A stretch of DNA of 10,379 bases from CAZAPZ01 sp964487285 (GTDB lineage: Bacteria; Campylobacterota_A; Desulfurellia; JAADFJ01): contig CAZAPZ010000054.1 of NCBI GenBank assembly GCA_964487285.1, positions 1 through 10,379 of the forward strand, read 5' to 3'. Shown here piece after piece: positions 1-5,840 of this stretch; position 1 is the stretch's first letter, and every line of letters begins with the position of its first letter. The notes beneath the pieces are model-generated. The model was not told the origin of the DNA, ran no database searches, and worked only from the letters and a program-made list of their open reading frames with translations. A program made the position numbers and the translations under genes.

Positions 1-55
1 TCTATGTTGAAGCACTAAACTTAACATAAAAATAGATTGTATTTGTAATTAAAAA

Positions 56-112
56 AGCCTTTTGTTTATATGTTCTTTTTCCTGGATGAAAAAGAACCAA
101 AAAATCAAGGCT
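56..112. repeat. Long hairpin, possible bidirectional terminator
   Basis: A perfect 10-bp inverted repeat, GTTCTTTTTC (72-81) and GAAAAAGAAC (88-97), encloses the loop CTGGAT. An outer stem AGCCTT (56-61) pairs with AAGGCT (107-112), with A/T-rich sequence between the stems. It lies in a gene-free stretch, so it could be the terminator of a gene to the left of the window or the end of a mobile element. There is no clean T-tract directly after the stem on either strand, so the role is uncertain. The pairing itself is directly visible. Confidence 0.55.
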
Positions 113-114
113 GA

Positions 115-298
115 ACAAAATTTGCTACAATTAAAGTTAATATGCTAAAAAAAATAAAAACTCGCACTCTTTATGTAATTTTTTATACAGTCATAAATTT
201 GACTGAATTTAAAAAACTATAACAACTCTATCTCTTTTTGCTCAAACGTTATTTTTTCTTAATGTATATTAACTTTAATTTCTTAACGCAAATTTTGT
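115..298. repeat. Large interrupted inverted repeat (MITE-like)
   Basis: ACAAAATTTGC (115-125) is the exact reverse complement of GCAAATTTTGT (288-298). ATTAAAGTTAATAT (130-143) is the exact reverse complement of ATATTAACTTTAAT (266-279). Together they give 25 paired bases, separated by an internal loop of 4 nt on one side and 8 nt on the other. The arms enclose about 122 bp of AT-rich sequence that continues with weak symmetry and has a small central hairpin (CAGTC 188-192 with GACTG 201-205). No gene lies inside. A miniature inverted-repeat transposable element or a folded transcript end are both possible; no target-site duplication is obvious. Confidence 0.5.
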
Positions 299-563
299 AA
301 GGCCGAAAGAAAGGCGGAAAGGAATGAAAATGACTTTTTGGGATGGATTCATATATGAAACGTATGTGTTGCCGTAATCTGCATTTCACATGCATTTCCA
401 TACACTTGAAAGCCGAGACAGCAACTCCATCCTTAAATGGTTTGGTAAATATAATTGCGTAAAATAGTGGTTTTTAGGCGTATTTTGACGAAGAATTAAG
501 ATGGCCACTGCAAGCTGTCTATTTGACCTTTACTTTTAAACTTATCCGAGATATAGTTAACAA
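299..563. other. Gene-free leader upstream of sigma-54 regulator
   Basis: No coding frame can be supported here. Visible items are a purine-rich run (about 301-335), the palindrome TTCATATATGAA (348-359), a short complementary pair GGATGGA (341-347) with TCCATCC (427-433), and a direct repeat of TGCATTTC around 380-400. I see no convincing sigma-70 or sigma-54 promoter: two near-matches to -24/-12 have the wrong spacing by one base. The stretch probably holds the promoter of the gene at 564, but I cannot place it. Confidence 0.3.
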
Positions 564-1967
564 ATGAATTTCAACCTATCAGATTCTCTTTACGATATTT
601 CCAAATCGTTGCTAAAGGTAGATTTTATTGCTGCAGCCGGTGATGTTGTTAATAAAATTAGAAGCATTGCAGGATTTATCAATGTAGCAATAATTGAAAT
701 AAAGGATGATAATAAACCGCATATTTTGGCATATTCGGGTGAAAAAAATAGACTGACAAAAATGTTAGACTTAGCCTCTAAAATGATTAGTACCGGATCA
801 AATTACGAGGTAACGGATAAATTGGAAAAAGGGGAAACAGGCAGCGGTCGGTCTATTGCAATCAGCACAACAAGCACATGTCACAAGGCTATTATTGCCG
901 AAGGAACCGGTTTGCTAATGCAAAAAAATAGCAGTTTACTGCGAACCGTAGCAAATCTTTTGGAGCTAAGATCTCAGATTTATACTACAGATAATCAGGT
1001 TTCCATTATACATAACAGTGACAGAAAATTAGTGATACAGGACGAATTTTCTGAAATAGTAGGCAGAAGCAAAAATATGCTGAAACTGTTTTCTATGGTA
1101 AATAGCGTTGCAAAAAGCGATTCCCCAGTCGTAATTTACGGTCAAAGCGGAACAGGCAAAGAGCTTGTAGCAAGAGCAATACATTCTATCAGCACAAGAA
1201 AAGATCGTAATTTGATGGCCATAAACTGTTCTGCCATACCGGAGGCTCTTTTTGAGGCTGAATTATTTGGATATGAAAAAGGAGCATTCACCGGAGCCGC
1301 AATGCGGAAAAAAGGGTTGGTGGAATCGGCAGACGAAGGAACCCTCTTTTTTGATGAGATAGGCGATCTTCCAATATCTGTTCAGCCAAAACTTCTAAGG
1401 CTTATTCAAGAAAAAACTTTTTTACGAGTTGGTGGAACGAAAACGGTAACCGTTGATTTTAGGCTTATTGCAGCTACCAATAAAGATCTTGAGTTAATGG
1501 TAAAGCAGGGAACGTTTAGGGAAGATCTTTATTATCGAATAAACGTTATACCTATCAAGCTTCCGGCTCTTTCGGAAAGAAGAGAGGATATACCGCTGTT
1601 AGTTAATCATTTTCGCGAACAATTTTGCAGCGCCAATAACAAATCCGTTAAATTTACACCGAAGGTGATAGAAACGCTTATCAAATATCCATGGCCCGGT
1701 AATGTTCGGGAACTGAAAAATATTGTAGAAAGGCTGATTGTGATGGCTCCTCCGCTAAGCTCGGCAATAGCAGACGTAGATCTTTCTGAAATTATTCCTT
1801 CATTGAATGCTAAAACAGATATGAGTCTAAGCTGGATAGAAAAAGATGCTATAAACAGAGCGATGAATGCTGCGGATGGAAATAGAGAAAAAGCCGCTCG
1901 CCTGCTGGAGATTACATTAAGGCAACTAAATTACAAGCTGCAGAAGTACAACATAAAAGTTAAATGA
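564..1967 (+). CDS. Sigma-54 dependent transcriptional activator (NtrC/NifA family)
   Basis: An enhancer-binding protein that remodels RNA polymerase-sigma-54 using ATP. The N-terminal ~150 residues look like a small-molecule sensory domain of the GAF type, without a phosphoacceptor receiver. The AAA+ core (about 163-395) is complete: Walker A GQSGTGKE (193-200), the sigma-54 contact loop GAFTGA (240-245), Walker B GTLFFDE (259-265), arginine-finger region FREDLYYR (318-325) and WPGNVREL (377-384). A Fis-type helix-turn-helix follows at about 438-462. An in-frame TAA at 558-560 means the start cannot lie upstream of 564. The ribosome binding site is poor (only GAG at 548-550), which suggests weak translation. 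Its target is unknown: no sigma-54 promoter is evident beside it, and the convergent mer genes are not obvious targets. Family assignment is firm; the inducer is unknown. Confidence 0.93.
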   Translation: MNFNLSDSLYDISKSLLKVDFIAAAGDVVNKIRSIAGFINVAIIEIKDDNKPHILAYSGEKNRLTKMLDLASKMISTGSNYEVTDKLEKGETGSGRSIAISTTSTCHKAIIAEGTGLLMQKNSSLLRTVANLLELRSQIYTTDNQVSIIHNSDRKLVIQDEFSEIVGRSKNMLKLFSMVNSVAKSDSPVVIYGQSGTGKELVARAIHSISTRKDRNLMAINCSAIPEALFEAELFGYEKGAFTGAAMRKKGLVESADEGTLFFDEIGDLPISVQPKLLRLIQEKTFLRVGGTKTVTVDFRLIAATNKDLELMVKQGTFREDLYYRINVIPIKLPALSERREDIPLLVNHFREQFCSANNKSVKFTPKVIETLIKYPWPGNVRELKNIVERLIVMAPPLSSAIADVDLSEIIPSLNAKTDMSLSWIEKDAINRAMNAADGNREKAARLLEITLRQLNYKLQKYNIKVK

Positions 1968-1977
1968 GCACATTAAC

Positions 1978-2032
1978 GAAACTACTGTAAAATATTTGCA
2001 TGTGCAGAAAGCTAATATTGTGCAGTGGTCTC
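1978..2032. repeat. Imperfect 22-bp inverted repeat between convergent genes
   Basis: The left arm (1978-1999) and right arm (2011-2032) match at 17 of 22 positions around an 11-nt loop, and two of the mismatches would be G-U pairs in plus-strand RNA. The structure lies 11 bp after the stop of the upstream activator gene and 16 bp before the end of merA, so it may act as a terminator for the former. The right arm ends in CAGTGGTCTC and is one copy of the motif also found at 4910-4928 and 5622-5640, so it may instead be a pair of collapsed mobile-element ends. Confidence 0.5.
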
Positions 2033-2048
2033 ATAATCTGCCGATTGC

Positions 2049-3689
2049 CTATACTGCACAGCAGGAGAGTTTATTCACGTCCTTGGAGAATCCTATTGCT
2101 GCCAGTTTCATGCTTTCCGATAAAGTTAAATACGGGTGAAACATGCTTTTTATCTCTTTGGTTGTTATACCGTATTTGATCGCAAGTGATATCTCCATCA
2201 GAAGCTCGGAGCCTTCAGATGCAAGAATGCGTGCTCCGATGAGCTTATCCGTCTTTTTATCTCTTATAAGCTTGATAAATCCTCTTGTATTTCTCGCCGC
2301 AAGTGCACGCGGAACAGCTTCAAGAGGAAGGGATGAAACTTCATAATCAATTTCTGACGCTGCAGCTTGATTTTCATCCATTCCAACTCCTGCCACCTGA
2401 GGATCGGTAAAAATAACCCATGGCAGAACGGAATAGTCTTTTTCCGATTTAATCTCAGTAAATGCATTTTCAGCTACCAATGCTCCTGAATAGGCAGCGG
2501 TATAAACAAAAAGATGATCGCCGGTAATATCACCTGCTGCATAGATATTAGGTATGGAAGTATGTTGGTATTTGTCTGTTTTGATAAAACCATTACCATA
2601 GGTTTTAATTCCCAGTTTTTCGTCCCACAAATTTTTTGTATTTCCCTTTCTTCCTGTTGCGATAAACAGATGAGTGCCCTCTACGGTTTCCTCGCTGCCT
2701 TTGATATTTATCTTTATAGACACATTTTCCTTAATTTTTGAAACCGAATGAATCTTGACACCTGTTTTAATTTTAACTCCTTCTTCGGTCAGATAATTAT
2801 CAAGAGCGTTTGATATATCAGGCATCTCAGTAGGCAGAATACGAGACGATCGTTGAAGAACCGTAACCTTTGAACCGAACCTTGCAAACAGCTGAGCATT
2901 TTCCATGGCTATGTATCTTCCGCCTATGATTATTAGATGTTCGGGAAGTTTTTCAAGTTCGTAAAGCGTATCGTTAGTGTAATAGCCGCAATCTTCTAAA
3001 CCTGGAATATCAGGAATAAAAGTAGAAGAACCTGCAGCTATTAAAATTACATCTGCGACTTCTATTTTGCCGTTTACTTCAACACTGGTAATATCAATTA
3101 CCTTCGCATGTCCTTTTAGAATAGTTATGTTTGTGTCATCGCTGATAACATCAATATATTTTTTTTGGCGCAGATTATTTACCAATTTTCGTTTTTGGTT
3201 TATCACTTCTTTGAAATCAATTTTGTTTTCACCTTGTTTTATTCCTGAAAAGTTGGGATTATTAGAATAATAAAATGCCTCCGCCGTTCTTATTAAAGTT
3301 TTAGAAGGTACGCATCCCACATTTACACATGTTCCGCCAATCGGTAAACCGTCATTTATCATCAAGATTCTTTTCCCAAGTTCACTCGCTTTAATTGCTG
3401 CAGCAAATGCAGCTGAGCCGCCTCCTATGACGATAAGATCGAACTTGTTTGCATCAATCTTTGCATAAGAGATTCTTTCTGAAATTTTATAACCGGCTTC
3501 TTTCACAATATTTTCGATATCTGTCGGTAAAATTTCTTTTTCAACCGTTAGTTTTGTGTTACCTTTTTCCCAGCTATCAATCGATACATCTTTTATGCCG
3601 TCAATTTTTTGTAATTTTTTAGTAATATTCTCTATGCATCTGTCGCAATGCATTCCCTCGATTTTAAAACTTATCGTTTTAATACCCAT
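2049..3689 (-). CDS. merA: Mercuric reductase with N-terminal heavy-metal domain
   Basis: A flavoprotein disulfide reductase that reduces Hg(II) to Hg(0) with NADPH in the cytoplasm. In the 546-residue product the heavy-metal-associated domain carries GMHCDRC (Cys15, Cys18). The FAD Rossmann motif IGGGSAA is near 88-94 and the redox pair is in CVNVGC (Cys121, Cys126). A second nucleotide-binding motif lies near 254-266, YAAGD (383-387) contacts FAD, and the dimer domain ends in LSCCAV with the vicinal Cys543-Cys544 pair diagnostic of MerA. HPYLT supplies the conserved active-site tyrosine (Tyr520). The start at 3689 is chosen because AAGGAGGA (3694-3701) lies 4 nt upstream; the longer start at 3734 has no such site and would overlap the preceding gene. 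The nucleotide motif reads GGRYIAME where many relatives have a small residue instead of Arg. It is the last gene of the cluster, 26 bp after the membrane protein gene. Confidence 0.96.
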   Translation of the reverse strand: MGIKTISFKIEGMHCDRCIENITKKLQKIDGIKDVSIDSWEKGNTKLTVEKEILPTDIENIVKEAGYKISERISYAKIDANKFDLIVIGGGSAAFAAAIKASELGKRILMINDGLPIGGTCVNVGCVPSKTLIRTAEAFYYSNNPNFSGIKQGENKIDFKEVINQKRKLVNNLRQKKYIDVISDDTNITILKGHAKVIDITSVEVNGKIEVADVILIAAGSSTFIPDIPGLEDCGYYTNDTLYELEKLPEHLIIIGGRYIAMENAQLFARFGSKVTVLQRSSRILPTEMPDISNALDNYLTEEGVKIKTGVKIHSVSKIKENVSIKINIKGSEETVEGTHLFIATGRKGNTKNLWDEKLGIKTYGNGFIKTDKYQHTSIPNIYAAGDITGDHLFVYTAAYSGALVAENAFTEIKSEKDYSVLPWVIFTDPQVAGVGMDENQAAASEIDYEVSSLPLEAVPRALAARNTRGFIKLIRDKKTDKLIGARILASEGSELLMEISLAIKYGITTKEIKSMFHPYLTLSESMKLAAIGFSKDVNKLSCCAV

Positions 3690-3715
3690 ATTGTCCTCCT
3701 TATATTTAGAGTTTG

Positions 3716-4228
3716 TCAACAATTTATCCTGCAAGCCTGCTGTTCGGCAATTGCCCTTGCATTTTGATACAAAGAAAGAATTAACAGCAAGAGCACACCT
3801 ACGAATAGTTCCGTCTCATGTAATGCGATAAATGCCTGAATGGCATTACCATTAGAAGCAGATAGTAACGGAATAAATCCGCCCAAAAAACTGAAAATGA
3901 TAGGTAATGCCGGTGTACAGCAGAGAAACGGTGTTATTGCCGAAAGAAAAAATCCGGCAGCAGCGGTCTTGCCGCCTTCTCTGCCTTTGCGGTAACTGAA
4001 AACTGTAAATGAAGTAGTTATTGACAATAAAAAAGCAAAGAGAATCGCAAAAATTATCAGTTTAATGGTTAGAAATTTTAAAGATATAAGACCGATTCGC
4101 CCCCCTGTATAAGTAGCGGGCAATGTAAATAGATAAAGCATCAAAAAAATCAGTAGAGCAACAATACTAAAAACTATGTACTTTTTTGAAGAAAAAACGG
4201 TTATGAATGCTTGATAAATTGTAAGCAT
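3716..4228 (-). CDS. Membrane protein with Cys-Cys pair, putative Hg(II) transporter
   Basis: A 170-residue integral membrane protein with about four hydrophobic segments (roughly 15-36, 52-74, 88-121 and 138-154). The third carries a vicinal Cys pair in the context PFLCCTPALP (100-109), and two more Cys sit at the tail (166 and 170). MerT and MerC transporters also use a Cys-Cys pair in a membrane helix, but theirs is in the first helix; here it is in the third, so this is not an ordinary MerT or MerC. It starts 3 nt after the stop of the thioredoxin-like gene, with an AAGGA-type site inside that gene, which suggests translational coupling. Position directly upstream of merA supports a role in moving Hg(II) inward (inference). 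A thiol-redox membrane partner of the thioredoxin-like protein is the main alternative. Confidence 0.8.
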   Translation of the reverse strand: MLTIYQAFITVFSSKKYIVFSIVALLIFLMLYLFTLPATYTGGRIGLISLKFLTIKLIIFAILFAFLLSITTSFTVFSYRKGREGGKTAAAGFFLSAITPFLCCTPALPIIFSFLGGFIPLLSASNGNAIQAFIALHETELFVGVLLLLILSLYQNARAIAEQQACRINC

Positions 4229-4231
4229 GGA

Positions 4232-4807
4232 CTATTTATGCTGTTCCTTGTCTTTGGCAAAATCAATAATATGATTGATCGTTGCAGCTGGAGCATCGGT
4301 TATTTTTCTGATAAATCCTTTTTTATCAATCAGAAAATAAATATCAGGATAACCTTTTGGATTGTATATGGCTGCCAAGTTTTTGGATGCATTGCCAAAC
4401 AGCCAGTTTGGAGCTTTTATTACCGATTTTCCATATTTCTCGGCAAATTTTTGAACCGTTAGCCCGGAATATCCCCCATCTTTGTAATTTTCAAGAGCAA
4501 TTACCGTTAATCCGAATTTTTTTAATTGCGGTTGATTGTCGGACAATATCTTTAATCCAATCCGGCAACTTGGACACCATGTTGAGAACATCCAAAGCAT
4601 AACTTTACGACCTCTAAATTGATTTAAGTTGTAAGTTTTGGAGTTAACGGTAAAAACGGCATTTGGTGCTATTACCGCAGCATCTGCCGTAGAAATATTT
4701 CTGTTTATGACTGCGGCAAAAGCAAAAATAGCTGTAATTATTACAAGATATCGTTTAAGTTTTAGAAATAACGGTATAGTGTTATATACAAAAATTTTAT
4801 TGAACAT
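4232..4807 (-). CDS. Membrane-anchored TlpA/thioredoxin-like protein
   Basis: A 191-residue protein with one N-terminal hydrophobic segment (about 19-35), acting as an uncleaved anchor or signal peptide, followed by a thioredoxin fold of the TlpA/AhpC-TSA type that would face the periplasm. The redox motif is WCPSC (77-81) and the likely cis-proline is in GYPDIYF (Pro154). The start at 4807 is preceded at 6 nt by AAGGAG (4814-4819); the longer frame from 4876 has no site and would run over the candidate promoter. First gene after the CsoR-like operator and likely leader of the thioredoxin-membrane protein-merA transcript. It occupies the place where a periplasmic Hg(II)-binding MerP would be expected, so a role as thiol-based mercury scavenger or reductant is plausible but unproven. 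Confidence 0.88.
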   Translation of the reverse strand: MFNKIFVYNTIPLFLKLKRYLVIITAIFAFAAVINRNISTADAAVIAPNAVFTVNSKTYNLNQFRGRKVMLWMFSTWCPSCRIGLKILSDNQPQLKKFGLTVIALENYKDGGYSGLTVQKFAEKYGKSVIKAPNWLFGNASKNLAAIYNPKGYPDIYFLIDKKGFIRKITDAPAATINHIIDFAKDKEQHK

Positions 4808-4826
4808 CTTTTTCTCCTTATCTACA

Positions 4827-4845
4827 TATACTCCGTATGGGTATA
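4827..4845 (-). promoter_or_regulatory. Candidate CsoR-family operator
   Basis: On the minus strand the sequence is TATACCCATACGGAGTATA. It is a near-palindrome with the A/T flank, C/G core layout described for CsoR operators; from memory the Bacillus subtilis copZA site is very similar (TACCC-TACGG-GGGTA). It lies immediately downstream of the candidate -10 box and ahead of the ribosome binding site, so a bound repressor would block transcription start. The adjacent csoR-like gene strengthens the assignment. Confidence 0.65.
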
Positions 4846-4848
4846 GTA

Positions 4849-4876
4849 AACATAGCGCAAAAAATGTCTTTTTCAA
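4849..4876 (-). promoter_or_regulatory. Candidate sigma-70 promoter of the mer genes
   Basis: Reading the minus strand, TTGAAA (4876-4871) and TATGTT (4854-4849) are separated by 16 bp. The predicted start would fall close to or within the palindrome at 4827-4845. Five of six bases match the usual -35 and four of six the -10. The position between csoR and the thioredoxin-like gene suits a metal-regulated promoter. Confidence 0.45.
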
Positions 4877-4909
4877 GCAAAAATTAGCCGATTAGATAGA
4901 ATGATTCGT

Positions 4910-4928
4910 TAAATTATGCAATGGTCTC
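4910..4928. repeat. Second copy of the CARTGGTCTC motif
   Basis: TAAATTATGCAATGGTCTC matches 15 of 19 positions of the copy at 5622-5640 and has the same orientation as the copies there and at 2014-2032. It lies at the 3' end of the csoR-like gene, one base before its stop codon. No inverted partner is visible close by. Confidence 0.5.
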
Positions 4929-4929
4929 A

Positions 4930-5235
4930 TTATGTTATTTTAATCAATTTTTCAACGGCTAACATTAAATCATCCATTACATTTTCTTTACCGGCAGCTA
5001 TTTCGGGCTTTACACAGCTTTTAAAGTGATCTTGAAAAAGCCTGACCGCAACCTGACTAATTGCTGATTTAATCGCAGCAATCTGCATAAGAATATCATT
5101 ACAGTTTCGTTTTTCATGCAGCATTTTTGAAATACCTCTCACCTGACCTTCTATCTTTGAAAGTCTTTGTTGAATATTTTTGACACTTTTATCCGAAAGA
5201 TACAGCTTGCAGCTATTCCCATTATCGTTCATCAT
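4930..5235 (-). CDS. CsoR/FrmR-family metal-sensing repressor
   Basis: A 101-residue, all-helical DUF156 protein. The family hallmark RLSKIEGQVRGI occupies 24-35. The three metal-ligand positions of copper-type CsoR are all present: Cys45, His70 and Cys74, with the characteristic 25-residue spacing from Cys to His and HxxxC after it. FrmR and RcnR types would have different ligands, and the sulfide sensor CstR lacks the His. A further Cys is at position 9. The start at 5235 follows GAGG by 6 nt; the next codon is also ATG and could serve. In the family, metal binding releases DNA and de-represses the target. Here the downstream genes are for mercury, so the natural ligand may be Hg(II), Cu(I) or both (inference). 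No operator is visible in front of its own start. Confidence 0.93.
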   Translation of the reverse strand: MMNDNGNSCKLYLSDKSVKNIQQRLSKIEGQVRGISKMLHEKRNCNDILMQIAAIKSAISQVAVRLFQDHFKSCVKPEIAAGKENVMDDLMLAVEKLIKIT

Positions 5236-5280
5236 GTTTCACCTCATAGTTAATTATTATCACTACATTTAAATTGACCA

Positions 5281-5409
5281 CTATATTTTACTTAGGTTGC
5301 GCATGGAAAGCAACTTTAAACTTCCCCATATCTTTTCAATATAAATATTATCTAATGCTCGTCCTTTGGAATCCATACCTATTTTTAATATTTGTTCTTT
5401 CTTCAAGTA
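5281..5409 (-). pseudogene. IS3-family transposase (OrfB) C-terminal fragment
   Basis: Minus-strand translation gives GMDSKGRALDNIYIEKIWG, ending soon after at a TAG (5283-5281). This is the strongly conserved end of the IS3-family DDE integrase domain (typical form SMDGKGRALDNIFIERLW), including the last catalytic glutamate in IEK. The frame is closed upstream by a stop just beyond 5409, and homology fades after SLK, so neither the rest of the catalytic domain nor the usual tail is present. It cannot be functional. Confidence 0.75.
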
Positions 5410-5621
5410 CTATAATACCCCAAGAAATTCATGCAATAAAAATGGAATTCTTGCTGCACAATGCAATACTACAGTGAAAATGTATGGATTGGGAAGCTCG
5501 AAATTTGGCAGGAGGGAAACGCTTAGAACTAATAGAGCTGCCCTGAAGACAATAACCGGGTTAATTCTGCAGAAGTTTGCCTCGCCTATAATTAGGAAAG
5601 CTGATAAAAGTTGGGAATTTG

Positions 5622-5640
5622 AATATTATACAGTGGTCTC
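5622..5640. repeat. Third copy of the CARTGGTCTC motif
   Basis: AATATTATACAGTGGTCTC matches 17 of 19 positions of the copy at 2014-2032. It forms the right boundary of the insertion relic and lies just before the palindrome array of the sigma-54 module. Confidence 0.55.
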
Positions 5641-5656
5641 TTGAAATTAAGTTAGA

Positions 5657-5705
5657 AATGCATTAAAACAATGCTATAATGCATTAGAAATAATGCATTA
5701 TAGCA
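5657..5705. promoter_or_regulatory. Palindrome array, candidate enhancer (UAS)
   Basis: TAATGCATTA occurs at 5677-5686 and 5691-5700, each copy self-palindromic, and AATGCATT at 5657-5664. The two full copies sit inside a perfect 15-bp inverted repeat (5672-5686 and 5691-5705) with a GAAA spacer. A looser pair AATGC/GCATT follows at 5734-5738 and 5745-5749. The array lies about 125-170 bp upstream of the start expected from the -24/-12 promoter at 5803, the usual distance for enhancer-binding activators. Self-activation by the gene at 5841 is the natural inference. It could also fold as a hairpin, but no T-tract follows. Confidence 0.5.
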
Positions 5706-5802
5706 AAGCCTTACATAAAATATTTATTTTAATAATGCTTTTTTGCATTTGTGGATTAATACTTCACAAGCCTTTTCCTTGATATAACTTACACGATGAT
5801 GA

Positions 5803-5818
5803 TGGAATGATAATTGCT
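5803..5818 (+). promoter_or_regulatory. Candidate sigma-54 (-24/-12) promoter
   Basis: TGGAATGATAATTGCT has the invariant GG and GC dinucleotides with exactly the required spacing and a good TTGCT -12 element; the -24 element departs from TGGCAC in its second half. The start predicted 12 nt after the -12 C is near 5829, right at the ribosome binding site (GGGGAG, 5830-5835), so the leader would be only about 12 nt. It precedes a sigma-54 activator gene, which supports autoregulation. Confidence 0.5.
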
Positions 5819-5840
5819 AATAAAATGATGGGGAGTCAGA

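Larger units (their letters stand above)
5274..5640. mobile_element. Decayed insertion-element relic
   Basis: The right edge ends in the motif CAGTGGTCTC (5631-5640). The left edge TTGACCACTATATTTTACTT (5274-5293) is its imperfect inverted partner, matching about 13 of 19 positions. Between them lie a fragment of IS3-family transposase on the minus strand (5281-5409) and about 230 bp (5410-5640) in which I recognise no gene. The terminal match is imperfect and no clear target duplication is seen, so the exact borders are tentative. The element lies between the csoR-like gene and the sigma-54 module. Confidence 0.45.

Noticed and set aside
299..440. Riboswitch-like purine-rich segment
   Set aside because: I could not match it to the conserved cores of the riboswitch classes I know (c-di-GMP, glycine, cobalamin, fluoride); short complementarity alone is not enough.
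443..458. Possible sigma-54 promoter TTGGTAAATATAATTGC upstream of the first activator
   Set aside because: GG and GC are one base too far apart; spacing is normally strict.
502..515. Possible sigma-54 promoter TGGCCACTGCAAGC
   Set aside because: GG to GC spacing is one base too short and the -12 element is poor.
2020..2059. Stem GTGCAGT / ACTGCAC between the convergent genes
   Set aside because: Only 7 bp with a 26-nt loop and no T-tract; weaker than the 22-bp structure at 1978-2032 and overlapping the end of merA.
3690..3734. Longer merA frame starting at 3734
   Set aside because: It would overlap the upstream membrane-protein gene by 19 bp and lacks a ribosome binding site; the ATG at 3689 has AAGGAGGA 4 nt away and yields a standard HMA-domain start.
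4808..4876. Longer thioredoxin-like frame starting at 4876
   Set aside because: The extra 23 codons have no ribosome binding site and cover the candidate promoter and operator; the start at 4807 has AAGGAG at 6 nt.
5366..5644. Plus-strand frame of 92 codons in the relic region
   Set aside because: No ribosome binding site, no recognisable motif, and it runs antisense over the clear IS3 transposase fragment and through the terminal repeat.
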